From Jiella pelagia (GTDB lineage Bacteria; Pseudomonadota; Alphaproteobacteria; Rhizobiales; Rhizobiaceae), in contig NZ_CP114029.1 of assembly GCF_026898155.1 (NCBI RefSeq), positions 4,940,001 through 5,004,000 on the forward strand: a stretch of 64,000 bases of DNA, given 5' to 3'. The notes under the pieces were generated by a model. The model saw only the letters and a program-made list of their open reading frames with translations, was not told the DNA's origin and searched no databases. The stretch's first letter is position 1. Each line of letters begins with the position of its first letter. Positions 8,420 through 17,443 of the stretch are shown one piece after another. A program made the translations under genes and the position numbers.

Positions 8420-9751
8420 TCAGGAACAGCTTTTGGGGGTGATGTTGTTTTCGCTGGCGAACTTGGCCGCGGATTCTTCCACCAGCTGGCGGATGTAGCC
8501 GGGGTCGATCGGGGCTTCCCAACCGGTGATCTGCTCGAACTTTTCGCCGTTCCATTGCATCACGGCGAACCGGCCGGCGCCCTCGTGGTTTTCACACGAG
8601 ATGGCAAAGGGCGCGATCATCCCCTTGATGCCGATTTCCTCGAGCCGCTCCTCGGTCATGTTCAGAGCCTCGTAGCCGTCTCGAAACTCCGGTCCCGTCA
8701 CCGCCTTGCCGACCTTGCCGTGCATCTCCTGGGCGTTCTTCATCGCCTCGACCCACATCACCGCCGCGCCGAGGCCGCGGTTCCAGTAGACCGAGCCGAT
8801 CCGGCTTTCGTCAGAAAGATTGCCCTTGCCGGTGCCATAGACCTGTTCCTTGATCGCCTTGACGAGCGGATAGTCCTGGCCGGGGAGGGCATTGGCCATG
8901 GCGTAGGTTCCGAGCGCGGCATCGCCGGCGGGGTACATGTCTTCCTCGGCCGCGCCGAAGGTGACGTACATCATCCGGTTGCGGGGAAAGCCGACGCGCG
9001 CCGCATTGGTCATGGCGGTCGAATTCATGCCGGATCCGGCGCCCCAGAAGGTGACCCAGTCGGGCCGTTCGCGGCGGATCTGCAGCCACTGCGACTGCTG
9101 TTCGAGGCCGGGGGGCGGCACGGAGATCTCGACCAGGGTGACGCCCCAGTCCTCGGCGATCTTGCGCATTGCGGGGAGCGGCTCGCGCCCATAGGCGGAA
9201 TCGATGTGAAGATGCACGATCTTCTTGCCCCTCATGTTCTCGACGCCGCCTTCCTGCTCGGCCATGAACTTCATCTTGACGGCGATCTGCGACCAATAGT
9301 GGCTGGCGGCGTTGAACACCCACGGCCAGACCCGTCCGTCCGCCGCGTCGGTCCTGCCGTAGCCGTATTGGGCGAGAACGACGTTGTCCTCGGCCATCCG
9401 GTTGATCACGGCGTAGGCGCCGGGCGTTCCGAGCGTGTCGAACACGACGATCCGCTGGCCGTCCTTTTCCAGAAGGCGCTGGTAGCACTCGACCGTCTTG
9501 ACCGCGTTGTACTCGGTCTCGCACTCCTGCCATGTCAGCATGACGCCGTTCACGCCGCCGTTCATGTTGACGTAGTTCATGTAGTCGATCTGTGCGCCGT
9601 AATAGCCGGTGCCCATGGCGGAGTATGGCCCGACACGGCTGCTGGCGACCGGGAAATACTGGGTTTCCTGGGCGACCGCCGGTACTGCAAAGGCTGACAC
9701 TGCCGCGAAAGCGACCGCAGCCGTCATCAGAGATGTGCTTCTACGGAACAT
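8420..9751 (-). CDS. livK: Branched-chain amino acid-type ABC substrate-binding protein LivK
   Basis: Periplasmic binding protein (443 aa), first gene of the Liv operon. A signal peptide of about 27-28 residues ends in VPAVAQ. Mature features include SRVGPYSAMGTGYYGAQIDY, the ligand-pocket region with VFDTLGTPGAYAVINRM (about residues 110-127) and a second-domain SVYWNRGLGAAVMWVEAMK. At 443 aa it is longer than classical LivK/LivJ (about 370 aa) and belongs to the longer group often linked to aromatic or amide ligands. A ribosome site GGGAGGAAAAGAAC precedes the ATG. Confidence 0.9.
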   Translation of the reverse strand: MFRRSTSLMTAAVAFAAVSAFAVPAVAQETQYFPVASSRVGPYSAMGTGYYGAQIDYMNYVNMNGGVNGVMLTWQECETEYNAVKTVECYQRLLEKDGQRIVVFDTLGTPGAYAVINRMAEDNVVLAQYGYGRTDAADGRVWPWVFNAASHYWSQIAVKMKFMAEQEGGVENMRGKKIVHLHIDSAYGREPLPAMRKIAEDWGVTLVEISVPPPGLEQQSQWLQIRRERPDWVTFWGAGSGMNSTAMTNAARVGFPRNRMMYVTFGAAEEDMYPAGDAALGTYAMANALPGQDYPLVKAIKEQVYGTGKGNLSDESRIGSVYWNRGLGAAVMWVEAMKNAQEMHGKVGKAVTGPEFRDGYEALNMTEERLEEIGIKGMIAPFAISCENHEGAGRFAVMQWNGEKFEQITGWEAPIDPGYIRQLVEESAAKFASENNITPKSCS

Positions 9752-10225
9752 TGTTCTTTTCCTCCCTTTGATTGTTTTTTCTTGACCGGCACAGGCATCG
9801 AAGAGCGTGTCTGGCTTCGCCGGGCGCTCGATCCGTCGTCCTCCGGCTGGATCGTGCCGTTTGGCTCACCCGATGTCGTTCGAGTTCAGGGGATGGACTG
9901 CAACTGCCTGCAGGACGCGTCTCTCAGACTGCATGAGGTCGCAATCCGGTCACCCGTCACGAGCAATACGCGCTCCACAAGGCTCGGCTTCAAACTCCCC
10001 ATCCCGCGGATCGCCGACTGGAGCGGCGTGACCCTCCCATACGTAACTGAGGAGTATTGCTAGGGTTGAAGCTTGCGACCTGTCAACTATTTAATCTTTG
10101 AAATCAATGAGTAGATCGAATTCGCAAGGTGCGTGAAAGGTAACAATGTCCTCTATCCTGCATAGCTCGCATGGTTAGATAGACAAAATGTCCACTTCTC
10201 GCGCTCGATCTCGCAATTTTTCGGA
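9752..10225. other. 474-bp non-coding region between livK and the histidine kinase gene
   Basis: Holds the promoter of the minus-strand Liv operon and the 3' end of the kinase gene. Short open frames here lack family resemblance and ribosome sites and are not called. The part from about 10065 to 10220 is clearly more AT-rich than its surroundings (for example ACTATTTAATCTTTG), as expected of regulatory DNA or an operon end. I looked for a sigma-54 promoter and found only a poor match at 9941-9957 on the minus strand. Confidence 0.5.
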
Positions 10226-12175
10226 CTAAATGTCCGAGGACGGAAACCACACCGTGAATGTGGCTCCCTCTCCGGGAAGGCTCCGGACACTGATCAGCCC
10301 TCCGGCGCGCGTCACCAGCGCCTGGCTGATCGACAGTCCCAATCCCGATCCCGTGCCGAGTTTGGTCGTCATGAAGGGGTCGAAGACGTTGTCGATCTTG
10401 TCGGGCGGAATGCCGGGACCGGTGTCCTCGACGACGATCTCGCAGCCGGAAATACTCTCGCGCGTGGCCGGCCGCGTCCGGATCGTCAGCGTTCCTCCCG
10501 CGCCCATCGCCTGCGCGGCGTTGATGGCGAGATTCACCACCACCTGCTGCAGCTCGGTCTCGACGACCCTGAAGCTCGGGCTCGGGCTGTGCTCCACCCG
10601 CGTCTCGATCGCGTGCTTGCGCAGATCCGGCGCAACCAGGATCAGAGCGTCGTCGACGGCCCGGGCGGCGTCCACTTGAGACATCGCGTCGGACATCTCG
10701 TCGGGCCGGGTGAAGTTCAGCAGCTTGCCGACGATGATGTTGATGCGATGCGTCTGGGTGTCGATGAAGTCCAGTTCGCTCTTCAGCTCCGCCCGCTGCT
10801 CGGGCGAAAGCCCCATGCGGATGACTTCGAGGTTGCCCTGGATAATCGCGACGGGATTGTTGATCTCGTGGGCGACGCCTGCGGTGATCTCGCCGACCGA
10901 GGCGAGCTTCTCGGACATGACCAGTTGCGCGAAGGTGGTCTCCAGCTTGCGATTGGCCTCCTTCAGCTCGTCGGTGCGCCGTTCGACCAGTTCGTTGAGG
11001 TTGTTGGCATAGTCGCGCAGCGCGGCATCGCGCTCTTCCACCTGATCGAGCAGGCGGTCGAGATGGCGGGCGACGGCGCCGATCTCGTCGTTTCCGGAGA
11101 CGGCGCCGATCCGCGCATCGAACGCGCCGGCCTCCACATGCGCCATGGTGGCCGTCATCTTTTCCAGGGGGGCGAAGATGCCCCTGGCCAGCCACAGGAA
11201 CAGCGGCACCGACAGCCCGACGACCGCGACGAAGGCGAGGATCAGCGTGAGGATCGTCGCGTTCCGCTGGGCGGTGAACGGCGCTTCGAGAAACCCTGTA
11301 TAGAGCATGCCGATCCGGTTGCCGGAAATGTCGGCCAAGGGAACGTAGCCGGAGATGTACCAGTCGTTGACGACGAAGGCGCGGTCGAGCCAAGTCTCAC
11401 CGTCCTCCATCACCCGCCGCCAGACCGCCTGCGAAACCCGGGTGCCGAGCGCGCGCGAGCCTTCGAACAGCCTGACATTCGTGGAGATCCGGACGTCCTC
11501 GAGGAACAGCGTCGTCGTGCCGGTGCGCGAGACGTGGCCCGCCTCGTCGCGATAGACGAGGGCGTTCATCGTGTCGATGACATCCAGATTGCGGTTCAAG
11601 AGCCGGCCGCCGATCAACATCTCGCCGCTGTCGGCGGAGCGGTGAGCCGCGAGGATGAACATGCCTCGGCTTTCCACGTCGCGGTCGATCGGCCGCGCCG
11701 CCTCGGTCGGCACCAGCGGGATCGCCGCCCCCTCGTCGAGCGACGGCGAGATCAACGACATCTCCGCGGCGCTGAGGAGCACCAGCTCGGCGCTCGGCGC
11801 GTTCGCAGTTGCGGCGAGGGCCACCTCGCGGGCCGCCTGGGGCAGGCCGGTGTCGGTCACGGCGCCCCAGACCAGGAAATCGAGCCCGAGGGCGGTGCGC
11901 TTGCGCTCGACGAACTCGGCAAGCGCCATATCGCCGCGCGACTTCGCCTCGTGAAAGTCCACCGACTGGGCCACCGCCGCCACCTCGGCGGCCAGCGTGG
12001 CGGAGATCCGGCCGAAATACTGCTCGGCGACGCGCAGGTCGCTGCCCACCTTGGCGATCAGAAGGTTGTCGTACTTGTTGATCCAGCGCAGCATCGTCAC
12101 GCCGAGCAGCAACGGCAGAAGGACGATCAGCGGCAGGAGGGCGATGGCGAGCAACCGCAACCGCACCGAGTGCAT
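10226..12175 (-). CDS. Membrane-bound sensor histidine kinase with extracytoplasmic sensor and HAMP
   Basis: Sensor kinase (649 aa) partnered with the regulator encoded 4 bp upstream. Order: TM1 near residues 7-32; a large extracytoplasmic sensing region to about 310; TM2; HAMP near 325-380; a coiled segment NNLNELVERRTDELKEANRK; HisKA with phosphoacceptor VGEITAGVAHEINNPVA; and an HATPase domain with NAAQAM, VVEDTGPGIPPD and TGSGLGLSISQALV. The layout resembles C4-dicarboxylate or C1-type DctB/NtrB-like kinases. The start was set at MHSVRLRLL (12175), because upstream codons would overlap the regulator gene. Being next to the Liv operon it may control that operon; this is inference. Confidence 0.88.
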   Translation of the reverse strand: MHSVRLRLLAIALLPLIVLLPLLLGVTMLRWINKYDNLLIAKVGSDLRVAEQYFGRISATLAAEVAAVAQSVDFHEAKSRGDMALAEFVERKRTALGLDFLVWGAVTDTGLPQAAREVALAATANAPSAELVLLSAAEMSLISPSLDEGAAIPLVPTEAARPIDRDVESRGMFILAAHRSADSGEMLIGGRLLNRNLDVIDTMNALVYRDEAGHVSRTGTTTLFLEDVRISTNVRLFEGSRALGTRVSQAVWRRVMEDGETWLDRAFVVNDWYISGYVPLADISGNRIGMLYTGFLEAPFTAQRNATILTLILAFVAVVGLSVPLFLWLARGIFAPLEKMTATMAHVEAGAFDARIGAVSGNDEIGAVARHLDRLLDQVEERDAALRDYANNLNELVERRTDELKEANRKLETTFAQLVMSEKLASVGEITAGVAHEINNPVAIIQGNLEVIRMGLSPEQRAELKSELDFIDTQTHRINIIVGKLLNFTRPDEMSDAMSQVDAARAVDDALILVAPDLRKHAIETRVEHSPSPSFRVVETELQQVVVNLAINAAQAMGAGGTLTIRTRPATRESISGCEIVVEDTGPGIPPDKIDNVFDPFMTTKLGTGSGLGLSISQALVTRAGGLISVRSLPGEGATFTVWFPSSDI

Positions 12176-12179
12176 CGGG

Positions 12180-13747
12180 TCACAGCCCCCACGAGCGGCA
12201 TTTCCGGTCGATGGTCTTGCGGGCCACGCCGAGACGGCGCGCCGCTTCGGCGCGATTGCCGTCGCAGGCGTCGAGGACGGCAAGGACATGTCGCCGTTCG
12301 ACGGCGGCGAGGTCTTCGATCTCGATCCGGGTGGCGGCGGTGCCGAGGGCCGTCTCGAAGTCGCCGTGGATCAGGGCGCGCTCGACCGTGTTGCGCAGCT
12401 CCATGACGTTGCCCGGCCAGTCATGGGACAGGAACCGCCGGCGCGCCGCCGGCGAAAAGGCAGGGACGCCGGTTCCCATGCGCTGCGACAGCCTGTCTGA
12501 GAAAAATCGCGTCAGCTCCATGATGTCGGCCGTCCTCTGCCGCAGCGGCGGCAGGAGGATCTCGACCACGGTCAGGAGATAGAAGAGGTCCGTGCGAAAC
12601 ATCCGCTCCACGGCGATCGCCTGGAGCGGACGCGTCGTGGAGCTGATGATCCTCAGGTCGAATTCGAGACTGCGGCGCGCCCCCAGCGGGCTGAAGCGAC
12701 CGGTGCTGACGAGGCTCGGCGAGAATGTTCTGGCAACCCGCCGACAGCATCTCCACATCTTCGAGATAAAGGGTGCCGCCCGCCGCACTGAGGAGAATGC
12801 CCTCCTGCTGCGAAGACGGCCCGTCGGCCGGCGCGCCGAGATGTCCGAACAGGCGTTCCTGGAAGGCCTGTTCGGTCATGCCGTAGCATTGCAGCCAGAC
12901 GAAGGGATGGGCGGCCCGGGGCGAGGCGGCGTGCAGCATGCGCGCGGCGACCTGCTTGCCCGAGCCGACTTCGCCGCGGAAAACGACGTTGGAATGGGAC
13001 ATGGCGGCCTGTTCGATCGCCTGCCGGGCTCTCTGGATCTCGACCGACGTCCCCAGCAGCGCATCCCGATGCTTCAGAATGTCCTTGCCGACCTCGAGCC
13101 TCGTGGCGCAGCACCGAGTTCTGGCGCCGCAGGCGCGAACGTTCGAGACTGCGGGCGATGGCGTTCAGGACCTGATTGGAGCGAAACGGCTTCAGCAGGA
13201 AATCGCTGGCGCCGGCGCGAATCGCCTGGATCGCGGTGTCCAGATCGGCATGTGCGGTGATCATGATCGCGTCGCTGAAGAGGCCGATCTTGCGTTGCTC
13301 GGCAAGCCATTCCAGCCCGGTCTTGTCGGGCATGATGTTGTCGAGAATGATCACGTCATAGGCGTTTTCGTCGAGAAGCCGCGAGGCATCGCGCGTGTCC
13401 GCGGTGACGTCCACCCTGGCGCAGTTTGCGGCGAGAACTTTGGACAGGAAGTTCCGCATGCCAGGCTCGTCATCGATGACGAGCACGGCGGCCTTGGTCA
13501 ATTCGTCGCTGAGGGTTCCATTTTCGATTGTGGTGTCCGCCGGCTCTCTCAAGGCTGGCCGGCTGTTCGCACTCACGGACAAACTTGCCTGCCAAAGCCT
13601 GCTGGCGAAGACCAGCTCTTCAACGGGCGATGGAACCAAAAGTCGGTAGCGGCCAGGACCAGATGGCAGCGAAGCTCCCGATGCGATGCCGCTGAAGCAT
13701 CGCCAATCGCCGTATCGATCCTCCGACACGACATCACGGCGATTCAC
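12180..13747 (-). CDS. NtrC-like response regulator lacking the GAFTGA motif (frame broken twice as sequenced)
   Basis: Receiver, AAA+ and Fis-type HTH protein, at most 521 aa after correction. The receiver has VLVIDDEPGMRNFLSKVL, phosphoacceptor VIILDNIMPD and FLLKPF. The AAA+ part has Walker A GEVGSGKQ and TLYLEDVEML in place of the usual Walker B D-E, but no GAFTGA: the corresponding stretch reads LFGHLGAPADGPSSQQEG. FRTDLFYLLTVVEILLPPLR and a C-terminal GNRAEAARRLGVARKTI helix-turn-helix follow. Breaks at GAGGCTC 12711-12717 and GAGCCTC 13096-13102; removing two bases gives exactly 522 codons. The start is uncertain: 13747 is the only ATG, but the receiver begins about 85 residues later and an internal TTG or GTG is likely. 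Confidence 0.8.
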
Positions 13748-14114
13748 CTCGGGGGCCTCGCGAGGGCATTCTCAGCGCCTCCGGCACGGCTTCTCTCCTG
13801 AAAAAGAGCTGGCCGACGATACATGGACCTACTGAAGACCGTCAACGCCGAAGGATTGCTCTTGCCCCGGTTGAGTGAATCGATGATGGGCATTCGAGCC
13901 AAGACTTGGAGTGTCCGATGGCGGAGTAGAAGCGCCGGTATTTCTTGGAGGAAGGTAGGGTCGAGTTGCTGACAAGATCATCCCGAAAAGCGAAACAGGG
14001 CGGGATGTGGGCCGGACCTGATCGCATCAGGCTTTAAGAGGTCCCCGAAGGTTAGCGTCATCTTCACAAGCCCATAATCGTGTCCGCCGGCACTGGCTCG
14101 TTTCGGGGGGCTGC
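13748..14114. other. 367-bp region without a recognisable gene
   Basis: Lies between the regulator gene (5' side) and the stop of the reductase gene. Short open frames on the minus strand at 13842-14027 and 13978-14235 resemble no family I know and overlap one another. Base composition is less GC-rich than the surroundings. It could be a decayed mobile-element fragment, but no inverted repeats or transposase motifs were seen. Confidence 0.4.
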
Positions 14115-15062
14115 TTAGAGATCCAGCGTCACGTGTCCTCTGGCTCTGGAAACGCAAGGCATCAAGCGTCTTTTGCGCTGCCCTGGTGAGAGGACGACGT
14201 CGCGGTGGATGACGTCGCCGGCGAGATAGCCGCATTCGCAGGCCCCGCAGACTCCGATCTTGCAGGAGGATTCCAAGACGATGCCGCTTTCCTCAAGGAC
14301 GTCCAGCAGCGTCCGATCAGCGGGAACGGCGAGTTGCCGACTGCTCGAGGCGAGGACGGCCTCGAAGGCCTGCGGCTGGAAATCAGCCTCGGTGAGGGCT
14401 GTGAAACGTTCGGTGTGGAGCCGCTCCTCGGCGTGGCCCGCGGCGAGAATGGTCGCCACCACGGCCGCAGTCAGCCGTTCGGGCCCGCAGGCGTAGATCT
14501 CCGCCGCGGTTTCGTCGGCGAGCGACGCTGTGGAGTCAAACCGAGTTCCCTGCGAGGAGAGCCAGACGCGCAGGCGTTCGCCACAGAGTTCGCGGAGTTC
14601 GGCGAGGAGGGGCGCCGTGGCCTCGTCTGGGGCGCAGTAGTGGAAAACGAAGTCGCCTTTGCGGGCAACCAGCGTGTGCGCCATTGCCGCCAACGGCGTA
14701 ATGCCGATGCCGCCGCCGATCAGAACGACGCGGCCATCGCCCTCGGCCAACGGGAAATGATTGCGCGGCGCGGCGACATGAAGTTCGGAGCCTTCGGCAA
14801 GATTGGAATGCAGCCAGTGCGAACCGCCGCGGCCTTCCGGATCGAGCTTGACCGCGATCAAATAGCTGCCAGTTTCGGCGGGATCGCCGCAGAGCGAATA
14901 CTGCCTGACACCGATTTGTGGCAGGTGGACGTCGACATGGGCGCCAGCGTCCCAGGCGGGCAGTCGCGGCCGCCGCGGATGGACCAGCCGCAGCAAGAGG
15001 ACATTCGAGGCGGCGTATCGCGCTTCGGCCACCTTCAGCTTCATGATCATCCGGTCGGCCAC
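14115..15062 (-). CDS. Vanillate demethylase/phthalate dioxygenase-type reductase (flavin and [2Fe-2S])
   Basis: Electron-transfer reductase (315 aa) of the class IA oxygenase-reductase type: flavin domain, NAD domain, plant-type ferredoxin domain. VRQYSLCGD (about residue 74) is the flavin-binding RxYS motif. GGGIGITPLAAMA (about 116-128) is the nucleotide-binding start. The C-terminus has CKIGVCGACECGYL, the CxxxxCxxC cluster ligands, with the fourth Cys in LMPCVSRA. It would pass NAD(P)H electrons to a partner. No Rieske oxygenase is encoded nearby; the partner may instead be the MOSC protein encoded 3 bp upstream. Last gene of the TRAP operon. Confidence 0.88.
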   Translation of the reverse strand: MADRMIMKLKVAEARYAASNVLLLRLVHPRRPRLPAWDAGAHVDVHLPQIGVRQYSLCGDPAETGSYLIAVKLDPEGRGGSHWLHSNLAEGSELHVAAPRNHFPLAEGDGRVVLIGGGIGITPLAAMAHTLVARKGDFVFHYCAPDEATAPLLAELRELCGERLRVWLSSQGTRFDSTASLADETAAEIYACGPERLTAAVVATILAAGHAEERLHTERFTALTEADFQPQAFEAVLASSSRQLAVPADRTLLDVLEESGIVLESSCKIGVCGACECGYLAGDVIHRDVVLSPGQRKRRLMPCVSRARGHVTLDL

Positions 15063-15065
15063 GCG

Positions 15066-15635
15066 CTACTCCAGAAGTTCGATCGGGTCGCCCGGTCGGA
15101 TGGTGCCACCTTTCTCGATGCCGCAATTCAGGCCGGAGCGGTTGTAGAGCGGCAAGAAAACCGGCATGCCGAGGAGGTTTTCCAGATACTTGCACGGAAA
15201 GTTCAGCCGCCCGCCGCGCAGGATAACCTCACCGACCCGGAAGCGACGGCCGACGAGGTGATTGAGCGGCACGCCGCGGACCGTCAGGTTGCGGCGGTGG
15301 TCGATCGGCTCGAGGGTGATCGGCTCGTCCTGCAGCGGCGGATCGTTGCGGGCAAGCGCATCGAGCGCCTCCTGTTCGATCAGTGTGATTTCGCGCACGT
15401 CGGGTCGCGGCGAATAGGTGCCCGTCCCGGCGAAGTAGCGATCTCCCTCGATCCCGCGGCCGGCCACGCAGACGGCTTCGGAAAGCTCTTCCATCTCGTA
15501 GCTCGCCGTGGGCGCGACGTGGATGTGGAGGAGAATGCCCTGCCAACCTTCCGTGCCACCCTTGGTGCCGATCGCCGCCTTGGCGGCCGGATGTTCGAAG
15601 GCCTCGGTCATATCGGGCTTGGTCTCGTCGCTCAT
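15066..15635 (-). CDS. MOSC-domain protein
   Basis: Protein of 189 aa dominated by a MOSC (molybdenum cofactor sulfurase C-terminal) domain. Seen: GILLHIHVAPTASYEM, AGRGIEGDRYFAGTGTY, EITLIEQEALDAL, NLTVRGVPLNHLVGRRFRVG and NFPCKYLENLLG, whose Cys is the usual cofactor-binding residue, then GLNCGIEKGGTIRPGD. MOSC proteins such as YiiM, YcbX and mARC bind Moco and reduce N-hydroxylated compounds, using an electron-transfer partner. The adjacent [2Fe-2S] flavoprotein is a plausible partner here. It sits between the RidA gene (10 bp) and the reductase gene (3 bp). Confidence 0.87.
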   Translation of the reverse strand: MSDETKPDMTEAFEHPAAKAAIGTKGGTEGWQGILLHIHVAPTASYEMEELSEAVCVAGRGIEGDRYFAGTGTYSPRPDVREITLIEQEALDALARNDPPLQDEPITLEPIDHRRNLTVRGVPLNHLVGRRFRVGEVILRGGRLNFPCKYLENLLGMPVFLPLYNRSGLNCGIEKGGTIRPGDPIELLE

Positions 15636-15644
15636 GATTCCTCC

Positions 15645-16028
15645 TCAGCTTTGCCGCGCCGCGACGGCTTCGATCTCGACCAGCGCGCCCTTGGGCAGGC
15701 GTGCCACCTCGATCGTCGAGCGGGCGGGTGGCTCGGTCGGAAAGGCGGTGGCATAGACCGCGTTCATTGCGGCAAAGTCGTCCATGTTCTGCAGGAACAC
15801 CGTGGTCTTGAGAACGGTGGCGAAGCTGGCGCCACCTGCGGTCAGGACGCCTTCGAGATTGCGGAGGACTGCCTTCGTCTGCGCCTCGATGCCCTCGGCG
15901 AGTTCGCCGCTTGCCGGATCGATCGGTAGCTGGCCGGAGGCGAATACCAGCCGGTCGTAGCCGACCCCTTGCGAATAGGGGCCGACGGCAGCGGCAGCGG
16001 CGTCGGTGGCGATGACTTCACGGGACAT
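15645..16028 (-). CDS. RidA family (YjgF/YER057c/UK114) protein
   Basis: Small trimeric-fold protein (127 aa), close to the family's usual length. Family blocks: AVGPYSQGVGYDRLVFASGQ near residues 12-31, LPIDPASGEL, QTKAVLRNLEGVLTAGGAS, and a C-terminal segment PPARSTIEVARLPKGALVEIE containing the conserved Arg that binds the carboxylate of imine substrates. RidA proteins hydrolyse reactive enamine/imine intermediates. Its place in a TRAP operon suggests it handles an imine formed during catabolism of the imported compound. Confidence 0.9.
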   Translation of the reverse strand: MSREVIATDAAAAAVGPYSQGVGYDRLVFASGQLPIDPASGELAEGIEAQTKAVLRNLEGVLTAGGASFATVLKTTVFLQNMDDFAAMNAVYATAFPTEPPARSTIEVARLPKGALVEIEAVAARQS

Positions 16029-16078
16029 GTCTTGTCTCCCTTGCTGTTGATTTCATTGCGCTGTTCATCATGCCTCGA

Positions 16079-17443
16079 TCAGTAGCCCATGTAGTCCGGC
16101 AGCCATAGGACGAGGGCCGGGAACAAAAGACACAGGACGAGGCCGGCGAGTTGCAGCAGCGTGAAGGGGATCACGCCGCGATAGATTTGGCCGAGGCTGA
16201 GATGGGCGTGGCCCGCCTGGCGGAGATAGAACAGGGCGGGACCGAATGGCGGCGTCAGATAGGAGGTCTGAAGGTTCACCGCGACAGCGATCGCGAACCA
16301 CAAAAGGATCTTGTCGGAAGGAACGGCGTCGCCGAAGTCGAGCGCCATGACGATCGGCCGAAAGACCGGCAGGATGATCAGCGTGATTTCCAACCAATCG
16401 AAGAAGAAGCCGAGCAGGAAGATGATCACCATCAGGAGGCACAGGAGCGTCCAGTCGTGGAGATCGAGAAGATCGATGACGTGGATGATGGCATCGTCGC
16501 CGCCGAGTTCGCGGAAGACGTAGGAAAACAGCGTGGCGCCGCAGAAGATGCCGAAGATCATTGCATTGGTCAGCGCCGTTCCGCGAGCGACGTCGCGCAG
16601 GAGGCCGATGCTGAAGGTGCGGTTGAAGACGGCGAGGACGGTTGCGCCGAAGGCCCCGATCCCTGCCGCCTCCGTCGGCGTCGCGAAGCCGCCGATGATG
16701 GACCCGAGGACACAGACGACGAGGACGGTCGGCGGAAGGAAGCCGCGCAAGACCAGGAGCGGCAGGTTGTCGACCTTGTCGACCTCGGCCTGTGCCAGCT
16801 TCGGCATCTTGGCCGGCGCGAGGAGCGCCAGGACGACGATGTAGACGAGATAGAGCCCCGACAGGAGGAAGCCTGGGATCACCGCGCCGGCAAAGAGATC
16901 GCCGACCGGAATGGCCAGGAGATCGCCCATGACGACGAGCATGATCGACGGCGGAATGAGGATCCCCAGCGTCCCCGACGAGGAGATGACGCCGGCCGCC
17001 ACCGCCTTGTCGTAGCCCCGCTCCATCATCACCGGGAGGGCGAGAAGCGCCAGCATGACGACCGATGCGCCGACGATGCCTGTCGTCGCCGCCATGATCG
17101 TGCCCATCAGCACGACCGCGAGCGCGAGGCCCCCCGGCACCCGCCGCATCAGGACGGACAGGATCTCGAGCAGATGTCTCGCCACTCCGCTTTTCTCCAG
17201 CATGATGCCCATGAAGATGAACATGGGAATTGCCACGAGAACGAGGTTCTCCGCGATCGAGCCCCAGATGCGGCTGACGATCAGGAAGAGCTGCATGGGA
17301 TGGAACATCCCCAGCAAACCGCCGAGAAGCGCGAATGTCAGGCCGACGCCGGCAAGGCAGAAGGCCACGGGAAAGCCGGAGAACAGGATGACCACGAGCA
17401 AGCCCAGCATGCTCAAGGGCAGCATCGTCTCGAACGCGGTCAT
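16079..17443 (-). CDS. dctM: TRAP transporter large permease (DctM type)
   Basis: Large membrane subunit (454 aa) of a tripartite sodium-driven importer, with about twelve hydrophobic segments. Family blocks: GFPVAFCLAGVGLTFALLG, the loop GIMLEKSGVARHLLEIL, SSSGTLGILIPPSIMLVVMG (about residues 150-170) and GFATPTEAAGIGAFGA (about 260-275). The ATG at 17443 (MTAFETML) overlaps the small-subunit stop by 4 bp, so a frame extending 25 codons further upstream was not used. Confidence 0.92.
   Translation of the reverse strand: MTAFETMLPLSMLGLLVVILFSGFPVAFCLAGVGLTFALLGGLLGMFHPMQLFLIVSRIWGSIAENLVLVAIPMFIFMGIMLEKSGVARHLLEILSVLMRRVPGGLALAVVLMGTIMAATTGIVGASVVMLALLALPVMMERGYDKAVAAGVISSSGTLGILIPPSIMLVVMGDLLAIPVGDLFAGAVIPGFLLSGLYLVYIVVLALLAPAKMPKLAQAEVDKVDNLPLLVLRGFLPPTVLVVCVLGSIIGGFATPTEAAGIGAFGATVLAVFNRTFSIGLLRDVARGTALTNAMIFGIFCGATLFSYVFRELGGDDAIIHVIDLLDLHDWTLLCLLMVIIFLLGFFFDWLEITLIILPVFRPIVMALDFGDAVPSDKILLWFAIAVAVNLQTSYLTPPFGPALFYLRQAGHAHLSLGQIYRGVIPFTLLQLAGLVLCLLFPALVLWLPDYMGY

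Noticed and set aside
9941-9957. Sigma-54 promoter for the Liv operon
   Set aside because: Minus strand reads GGGTGA-N5-TTGCG: it keeps GG and TTGC at the right spacing but misses three of the six positions of the -24 element. The neighbouring regulator also lacks GAFTGA.
9782-10063. Small open frame of 93 codons upstream of livK
   Set aside because: No ribosome site and no family resemblance; it lies in the promoter region of a divergently read operon, and another overlapping frame is equally long.
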